The notes under the pieces were generated by a model that was given only the letters and a program-made list of their open reading frames with translations, had not been told where the DNA came from and did no database searches. A program made the position numbers and the translations under genes. DNA of 10,885 nucleotides from an uncultured Bacillaceae bacterium (GTDB lineage Bacteria; Bacillota; Bacilli; Bacillales; Caldibacillaceae): positions 1-10,885 of the forward strand of contig CALGAD010000054.1 of NCBI GenBank assembly GCA_937951955.1, written 5' to 3'. Positions within the stretch are counted from its first letter, which is position 1. Each line of letters starts with the position of its first letter. This document shows positions 6,720-10,885 of this stretch, piece after piece.

Positions 6720-7634
6720 TTGGAAAGAGAGATTTCACCAGGTAAACCAATGTTACCAAATGCTCCATTTCAGAAAGATCCCGTTGAAGATTCTGTATCG
6801 CCATGGCGAGAAGCCTTTTGGCAATTACGAAAAAATAAACTAGCGATCTTCGGTGCTTTGATTATTATCTTCTTTGTACTCGTTGCGATTATCGCACCGT
6901 TCTTCACACCATATGAATATGATCAACTCAATGCCGGCGAACGTCTCTCTGCACCTTCGGCAGACAATTGGTTCGGCACCGATGATTTGGGCCGGGATAT
7001 TTATACGCGAATCGTTTACGGTGCAAGAATTTCCCTCATGGTCGGTTTCTTTGCGGTAACGGGTGCACTCGTTATGGGAACTTTATTAGGCATTATTGCC
7101 GGGTTTTTTGGAAAATGGGTGGATATGATTATTTCACGGATTTTTGATATTTTACTGGCTTTCCCGAGCATTTTGCTGGCGATTGCGATTGTAGCGATTC
7201 TTGGACCGTCGTTGCAAAATGCATTACTGGCGATTGCGATAATCAATATCCCGATTTTTGGACGCCTCGTGCGTTCTAAAGTGCTCTCTATCCGTCAAGA
7301 AGAATATATTTTAGCTGCGAAAGCACAAGGGATGAAAAACGGTCGCATTCTTTTTCATCATATTTTACCGAATAGCACCGCGCCGATCATCGTTCAGGCG
7401 ACCCTTAGCTTTGGTACAGCTATCCTGGAAGCGGCGGCATTAGGATTCCTCGGGCTCGGAGCCCAGGCGCCGATGCCGGAATGGGGAAAAATGTTATCCG
7501 ATTCTAGACAGTATATTCAATCGGCTCCATGGACCGTTTTATTCCCCGGCTTATCCATAATGCTCGTCGTTTTGGGCTTCAACATGTTAGGGGACGGACT
7601 GCGAGATGCTCTGGATCCGAAAATGAAAAATTAG
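6720..7634 (+). CDS. dppC: Peptide ABC transporter permease, DppC/AppC type
   Basis: This is a 304-residue second permease. The cytoplasmic N-terminus contains the OppC_N-type segment (SPWREAFWQLRKNKLAIFG, 27-45), followed by the first membrane helix (45-63). The hallmark NWFGTDDLGRDIYTRIVYGA lies at 83-102. More helices follow at about 104-131, 143-163, 164-182, 225-245 and 271-291. The EAA loop for ATPase contact is at 198-220 (LAAKAQGMKNGRILFHHILP), and the end DGLRDALDPKMKN is typical. The start is TTG 6720, preceded by AAGGGGG (6705-6711) with 8-base spacing; the N-terminal length fits the family. It is the last gene of the transporter unit, with a strong terminator 67 bases after its stop. 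Confidence 0.92.
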   Translation: MEREISPGKPMLPNAPFQKDPVEDSVSPWREAFWQLRKNKLAIFGALIIIFFVLVAIIAPFFTPYEYDQLNAGERLSAPSADNWFGTDDLGRDIYTRIVYGARISLMVGFFAVTGALVMGTLLGIIAGFFGKWVDMIISRIFDILLAFPSILLAIAIVAILGPSLQNALLAIAIINIPIFGRLVRSKVLSIRQEEYILAAKAQGMKNGRILFHHILPNSTAPIIVQATLSFGTAILEAAALGFLGLGAQAPMPEWGKMLSDSRQYIQSAPWTVLFPGLSIMLVVLGFNMLGDGLRDALDPKMKN

Positions 7635-7701
7635 ATGTCTAAAAAAAGTTTATTCATTTTAAATTGTTTAAAAGATGATGAAGAACATAGAATTGCATTT
7701 G

Positions 7702-7730
7702 CCTTATTCATTTTTGAATAAGGTTTTTTT
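7702..7730 (+). terminator. Intrinsic terminator of the peptide transporter operon
   Basis: CCTTATTCA (7702-7710) pairs perfectly with TGAATAAGG (7715-7723) around a TTTT loop, followed directly by seven T (7724-7730). This is a textbook Rho-independent terminator, and it marks the end of the transporter transcript. Confidence 0.9.
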
Positions 7731-7804
7731 ATTTCCTGAAAACGTGGGTTTTTGTTAGCTCAATTACATTAAATAATAGGACTAAAAAATGGAGGGATGA
7801 AGGA

Positions 7805-8455
7805 ATGGAAACTAGACAAAAGGAATCAATGATTTATGCATATGAATTGGAAGAAGGAGTCGATTACGAGATAGTATCGTATGTGGTAGTGGATAAAAAT
7901 GATCATTTTCACACGCTGGAATCTTTTTTTGGGATCAATCAATTTGAACTCATTCAAAAATGTTCGAATGGAAAAGAATTTGAGGAAATGCTACAAAATC
8001 AAATTCAACATGTAAAGACCGGCCAAGAATATAAAAGAATCATGAAAACGGAAATGATTAAAAAGCCGGTTTATTTTTATCGCCTGAACGAACCGACCCT
8101 GGATTTAGATTTACTCATTTCCCTCGGGTTTGGATTAGTGGAATTATTAACAGAAGAAAACTACGGTGATCTCTTTATTTTTGACCTATTTTATTATCGG
8201 ACGTTAATTTTTGAGGATGGATACGAATGGGATGATCCGTTATCTTCTGATATGGCGATCCGTATTTCGGTTTATACACTGTTAACCGACCCTACTTACG
8301 ATGACCGGGACCTGGAGAAAATTCTCAATATGAATGAGGATTTAATCAAACTACGCTGCTTATGTAATGGAGACAAAATTGTAGCAGCATTGCGGAAAGT
8401 TTTCGCAACGAAAAAGGGTGGGGATAACGTGATCCAGTTTCCTATAAATCAATAA
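7805..8455 (+). CDS. Uncharacterised 216-residue soluble protein
   Basis: I do not recognise a family. The protein has no signal peptide or membrane helix, so it is probably cytoplasmic. The first part (about 9-75) looks mixed alpha/beta, with YEIVSYVVVDKNDHF and an acidic, glutamine-rich helix. The middle (88-150) is rich in aromatic and acidic residues (YFYRLNEPTLDLDLLISLGFGLVELL, then DLFIFDLFYYRTLIFEDGYEWDD). The C-terminal third is helical and turns basic (LRKVFATKKGG) before the tail VIQFPINQ. Cysteines are C53, C185 and C187. ATG 7805 is supported by GGAGGG at 7791-7796, eight bases upstream. It starts 75 bases after the transporter terminator, so it is a separate unit; no strong promoter is visible in the short gap. 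Codon use looks like that of the neighbours, so I take it as a real gene of unknown role. Confidence 0.8.
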   Translation: METRQKESMIYAYELEEGVDYEIVSYVVVDKNDHFHTLESFFGINQFELIQKCSNGKEFEEMLQNQIQHVKTGQEYKRIMKTEMIKKPVYFYRLNEPTLDLDLLISLGFGLVELLTEENYGDLFIFDLFYYRTLIFEDGYEWDDPLSSDMAIRISVYTLLTDPTYDDRDLEKILNMNEDLIKLRCLCNGDKIVAALRKVFATKKGGDNVIQFPINQ

Positions 8456-8734
8456 TAGAGGGTAACCCTAAGATAAGGGAACAAACTCTAGAATAAATAA
8501 TATTCGTAGAATTTGCTACTCGACTCAAAATGGTCAATGCCAAATGGTTAGCAGCTTGAAAATTAAACACGAATCATTATTGTGAAAAAAAGACAGCTTT
8601 ATAATTGAGATTATCGCTATGAAATTCTAATATAAGAGTGAAGTTCATAATTTTTCAGTTTATTGTTCACTACACTTTATAAAATGTTTTTTAACACGAT
8701 CATTGTCTAATTCGAAACGGGATGGGGGATTTTT

Positions 8735-9061
8735 ATGGGGAAAAAAGTCGGGATCGCTGTATCCTTGTTATTGATTGTTCTCATAATCATTGGTTTCGTT
8801 ATTCCGAGAGAAACTTTACCGTCACGTGATACAAGAATCATTTTGGAGCATACATATCAGACGTACATTGCACCGATATGTTTTGAACAATCTAACCCAA
8901 CAAATTTTATTGAAGAGGCCACACTTGAAAAGGCGCAAGAATTAAACTACCCGCCACATGATGCCTGTACGGAAGAAGCTTTAAAAGCAGAAAAGGATTC
9001 GCTATTTATCAGCTTACTTAAAGATATGAATCTCATCGATAAAAAATGGGACAATTGGTGA
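8735..9061 (+). CDS. Small membrane-anchored protein of unknown function
   Basis: The gene encodes 108 residues. A short basic start (MGKK) is followed by one strongly hydrophobic segment (5-23, VGIAVSLLLIVLIIIGFVI), then a polar domain of about 80 residues that should face outside. The outer part contains two cysteines, C49 (TYIAPICFEQ) and C78 (PPHDACTEE), which could form a disulfide. There is no cysteine after the hydrophobic stretch, so it is not a lipoprotein; it may be a signal anchor or a cleaved signal peptide. The start ATG 8735 has GGGGGAT five bases upstream. The gene lies 279 bases after the preceding one and ends 51 bases before a clear terminator. I do not recognise the family; cell-envelope location is the only inference I would make. 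Confidence 0.75.
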   Translation: MGKKVGIAVSLLLIVLIIIGFVIPRETLPSRDTRIILEHTYQTYIAPICFEQSNPTNFIEEATLEKAQELNYPPHDACTEEALKAEKDSLFISLLKDMNLIDKKWDNW

Positions 9062-9112
9062 GGTTAAAAAAATCTGAAGACTGTTCAATGAAAGATTTTA
9101 TTTACGACAAAA

Positions 9113-9164
9113 TTGAAAGGTTTCTGGGATGATCAAGTTGTCATCCTGGCCTTTCAACTTTTTT
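9113..9164 (+). terminator. Intrinsic terminator after the small membrane-anchored protein gene
   Basis: TTGAAAGG (9113-9120) pairs with CCTTTCAA (9150-9157). After an internal loop, GGATGA (9127-9132) pairs with TCATCC (9141-9146). A run of T follows (9159-9164). It lies between convergent genes. The left flank is A-rich, so some termination of the minus-strand gene is also possible. Confidence 0.8.
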
Positions 9165-9211
9165 ATGGATTATGAAATTTTTGTTTTGCAATCATGGTGC
9201 TATTTTTTGAA

Positions 9212-9628
9212 TTAGTGATCTTTCGATTTTGAATTATAATTTTTATATTTCGAATGTGTTTTTCTCTTTTGTAAGTATTTTTCGTTTAATATAATTATTT
9301 TCCCGTCCTCTGTGGCGCTATATTTTCGATACGTCCATTGGTGTTTTTTAAACAAATAATTGACAAATAGATAAATTGGCAAGATGATTCCCAGAAGGAT
9401 AAAGTACTGAGGAATGATGTGAAATTCTTTCTTAAAAACATAAACCGTCATTACAAATTTTAAACTGTATGCCAGAATAAGCGTTGCAATCACATTGCAA
9501 ATATGAAAAGGGATTGACGCTTTTTTATCGCGAAACATTTTATCAAGCTCGGACTTGATGACGAGGGTAATGAATACGGAGATGACAATGACAATCAGGG
9601 TAAGCAAGAATATGATTACTGTAGGCAT
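9212..9628 (-). CDS. Small integral membrane protein of unknown function
   Basis: The gene encodes 138 residues with three predicted membrane helices: about 3-25 (VIIFLLTLIVIVISVFITLVI), 41-64 (FHICNVIATLILAYSLKFVM) and 72-93 (IPQYFILLGIILPIYLFVNY). The loop between the first two is charged (KSELDKMFRDKK). The C-terminal 45 residues are hydrophilic and end in a strongly basic tail (KRKTHSKYKNYNSKSK), which should lie in the cytoplasm by the positive-inside rule. The start is ATG 9628-9626, with AAGGAG (9642-9637) eight bases upstream on the minus strand. I do not recognise the family. It is convergent with the small membrane-anchored protein gene, and a Fur/PerR-like palindrome lies 75 to 90 bases upstream of it. 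Confidence 0.78.
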   Translation of the reverse strand: MPTVIIFLLTLIVIVISVFITLVIKSELDKMFRDKKASIPFHICNVIATLILAYSLKFVMTVYVFKKEFHIIPQYFILLGIILPIYLFVNYLFKKHQWTYRKYSATEDGKIIILNEKYLQKRKTHSKYKNYNSKSKDH

Positions 9629-9702
9629 TTTGAACGCTCCTTGTAAAAAATATTTGGCCTACTTGATCAGATACGATTTGTATAAAATACCGTTTTTATT
9701 CA

Positions 9703-9717
9703 TAATAATCATTATTG
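9703..9717 (-). promoter_or_regulatory. Fur/PerR-like palindrome upstream of the membrane-protein gene
   Basis: On the plus strand the bases are TAATAATCATTATTG, a 7-1-7 pattern that matches the known Fur box (TGATAATNATTATCA) at 11 of 14 informative positions and the Per box (TTATAATNATTATAA) equally well. AATAAT and ATTATT are perfect inverted repeats around C9710. It overlaps a weak minus-strand promoter (TTACAG, 17 bases, TATGAA). In AT-rich DNA this is only suggestive. Confidence 0.25.
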
Positions 9718-9795
9718 CTCACTGTAAGTCATTTTATTCCATTTTATCCTGTGATTAAAATTAATTAAAGATTTAGATTCCTTATATTTGAAGTA

Positions 9796-9824
9796 TTGAT
9801 CCGTTCATTATCGTCAAATAATAT
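9796..9824 (+). promoter_or_regulatory. Candidate promoter for the reductase-like gene
   Basis: TTGATC (9796-9801) and TAATAT (9819-9824) with 17-base spacing match the vegetative consensus at four of six positions each. An alternative is TATAAT at 9883-9888, which is perfect but lacks a -35 and an exact TGn. Confidence 0.3.
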
Positions 9825-9997
9825 AAGTGTTTTTGATACAGGTGTGTACAGAAGAAGGAAAATTACGCTAAAGTTTTTTGGATATAATATAGCAAGCCGT
9901 GAGATAATGTGTAATCGTAATAGGCTTAAATGGGAACGTAATCAATGGTTTTACAGAATTAAATAACAGCAAAATGCAACATCATGAAGGTGAAATA

Positions 9998-10552
9998 ATG
10001 ATGTCCAATGTAGAAAAATCAAGAAAAATTATTTTAGATTTAGCAGTTACTTTAGATGGTTTTATTGAAGGGAAAAACGGGGAAGTTGATTGGTGTATAA
10101 TGGATCCAGAAATGGGGTTTATCAATTTTCTAAAGCAAATCGATACGATACTGTATGGAAGAAAAAGTTACGATTTATGGGGAAATTATCGTCCAGGGAT
10201 TGAAGCGTCTGCTTTTGAAAAAGAAATGTGGGATTTGATCCACAGTAAAGAAAAATATGTGTTTTCCAGAACGAAAAAAGGGTCTGATAATCAGGCTATA
10301 TATATTAATGAAAATATTCTTGAAGAAGTGTATAAATTAAAAAATAAACCTGGTAAGGATATTTGGTTATATGGTGGGGCAAGTCTTATTAAAACTTTTA
10401 TCGAATTAGGTCTCATTGATGAATTTAGATTATCTGTCCATCCTGTTGTTTTGGGAGAAGGAAAACCGTTGTTTGCTGATATAAAAAAGAGATTGCATTT
10501 GGAATTAATTCATACAAGAAGTTTTTCCTCGGGAGTTGTGCAACTTATTTAA
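9998..10552 (+). CDS. Dihydrofolate reductase family protein (RibD C-terminal domain, YyaP-like)
   Basis: This 184-residue cytoplasmic protein has the DHFR/RibD-C fold. Family landmarks are the first strand and turn KIILDLAVTLDGFIEGKNGEVDW (10-32), ILYGRKSYDLW (51-61), FSRTKKG (89-95), the glycine-rich nucleotide-binding turn DIWLYGGASLI (121-131), and SVHPVVLGEGKPLF (146-159). The end, SFSSGVVQLI, is family-like. It resembles B. subtilis YyaP and YwjB, whose physiological reaction is not established; an NAD(P)H-dependent reductase role is likely, and true folate reduction is not implied. The frame is open from ATG 9974, but AAGGTGA at 9987-9993 supports ATG 9998 (or the next codon, 10001). 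It is a single-gene unit with a terminator downstream. Genes of this type are often found as isolated accessory genes. Confidence 0.88.
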   Translation: MMSNVEKSRKIILDLAVTLDGFIEGKNGEVDWCIMDPEMGFINFLKQIDTILYGRKSYDLWGNYRPGIEASAFEKEMWDLIHSKEKYVFSRTKKGSDNQAIYINENILEEVYKLKNKPGKDIWLYGGASLIKTFIELGLIDEFRLSVHPVVLGEGKPLFADIKKRLHLELIHTRSFSSGVVQLI

Positions 10553-10636
10553 AGGCCTGCTACCGATCTGAATAATTAAGTAAATATTCCTTTGCTCGTA
10601 ATCGCGGAAACAAAATAACTTTAAATTTCTGAAAAA

Positions 10637-10670
10637 ACGCCTTTTTGCCAATGTGCAAGAAGGTGTTTTT
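10637..10670 (+). terminator. Intrinsic terminator after the reductase-like gene
   Basis: ACGCCTTTTTGC (10637-10648) pairs with GCAAGAAGGTGT (10655-10666), a 12-bp stem including two G-U pairs, with a 6-base loop and a T-run at 10666-10670. It sits about 85 bases after the stop codon. The A-run before the stem makes it potentially bidirectional. Confidence 0.8.
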
Positions 10671-10799
10671 AACGTGTAAATGTTTTTCGGGTAATCAAAG
10701 ATGAAAGAATTCAATAATAAATTTTAGTGTGTTTCAGGATTTGGTTGGAAATAATAATTAGCAAAATTCAATTTCACGATGTAAAGAGGAGATGAAAAA

Positions 10800-10885
10800 A
10801 TGAAGTTTTTCCCCTATTTACGATTAGAAGGAAATGCACGAGAGGCCGTTGCGTTTTATGAAAAAGTGTTTCAAGCAGAAAATTT
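10800..10885 (+). CDS. VOC/PhnB-like (glyoxalase superfamily) protein, N-terminal fragment
   Basis: The first 28 codons run off the right edge. The sequence MKFFPYLRLEGNAREAVAFY, followed by EKVFQAEN, is the usual opening of PhnB/YjdN-like vicinal-oxygen-chelate proteins: a beta strand, then an E-A-x-x-F-Y helix ending in VF. Such proteins bind small molecules and their real substrates are mostly unknown. ATG 10800 is preceded by GAGGAGA at 10786-10792 with seven bases of spacing. The preceding terminator at 10637-10670 makes it the first gene of a new unit; no strong promoter is evident in the 130 bases between. Confidence 0.8.
   Translation, partial: MKFFPYLRLEGNAREAVAFYEKVFQAEN

Larger units (their letters stand above)
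9629..9997. other. Divergent intergenic region, 369 bases
   Basis: AT-rich DNA between the minus-strand membrane protein and the plus-strand reductase-like gene. It contains a Fur-family-like palindrome (9703-9717) near the minus-strand gene and a candidate plus-strand promoter: TTGATC (9796-9801), 17 bases, TAATAT (9819-9824). A perfect TATAAT at 9883-9888 has no good -35. I see no RNA gene or convincing ORF. Confidence 0.45.

Noticed and set aside
6589..6843. An 84-codon plus-strand frame overlapping the start of the second permease.
   Set aside because: No usable SD and it overlaps a strongly supported gene in another frame.
8456..8490. Possible hairpin after the 216-residue protein gene (TAGAG/CTCTA with CCCT/AGGG inside).
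   Set aside because: Only short, interrupted stems and no T-run, so it does not meet the standard for a terminator.
9555..9758. A 67-codon plus-strand frame opposite the start of the membrane protein gene.
   Set aside because: It is antisense to a gene with a better SD and clear membrane helices, and it has no SD itself.

Overview
The window looks like chromosomal DNA from a Gram-positive Bacillota, most likely a Bacillaceae relative. The signs are low-to-moderate GC, strong AGGAGG-type Shine-Dalgarno (SD) sites, several TTG starts that are each backed by a good SD, classic stem-plus-U-run terminators, and a lipoprotein-type solute-binding protein. No phage, transposase, CRISPR, rRNA or tRNA signal is visible.

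Layout. Positions 1-307 hold the C-terminal SIS domain of a MurR/RpiR-type regulator, followed by a long nested hairpin (311-395) that probably terminates transcription from both sides. An NTF2/SnoaL-like protein lies on the minus strand at 481-882. After a 425-base divergent regulatory region comes the main content, a complete peptide-type ABC importer in the order ATPase, ATPase, binding protein, permease, permease (1308-7634), closed by a clear terminator at 7702-7730. Then come two uncharacterised plus-strand genes (7805-8455 and 8735-9061), the second ending in a terminator at 9113-9164, and a convergent three-helix membrane protein (9212-9628, minus). The right end has a YyaP-like dihydrofolate reductase/RibD-C-domain protein (9998-10552) with its own terminator, and the first 28 codons of a VOC/PhnB-like protein running off the edge.

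How the genes work together. The binding protein at 3450-5117 is a lipoprotein close to Gram-negative DppA, including the MPVxRPYxP and GDPD segments that in E. coli DppA carry ligand-contacting residues, so di- or short-peptide uptake is the best guess. It would deliver ligand to the two membrane permeases, powered by the two ATPases, whose genes overlap by 8 bases. The order matches the B. subtilis app operon (DFABC), but the binding protein is DppA-like. The binding-protein gene is set apart by a hairpin before it, and by a strong hairpin plus a likely terminator after it. This suggests extra transcript for the binding protein relative to the permeases. A degenerate CodY-like box sits just after the main promoter, which would fit nutritional control of peptide uptake but is only an inference.

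Most of the window is ordinary. The parts least explained are the three unrecognised genes between 7805 and 9628, the long hairpin at 311-395, and the structured gaps inside the transporter operon. I see no convincing evidence for a new multi-gene system.
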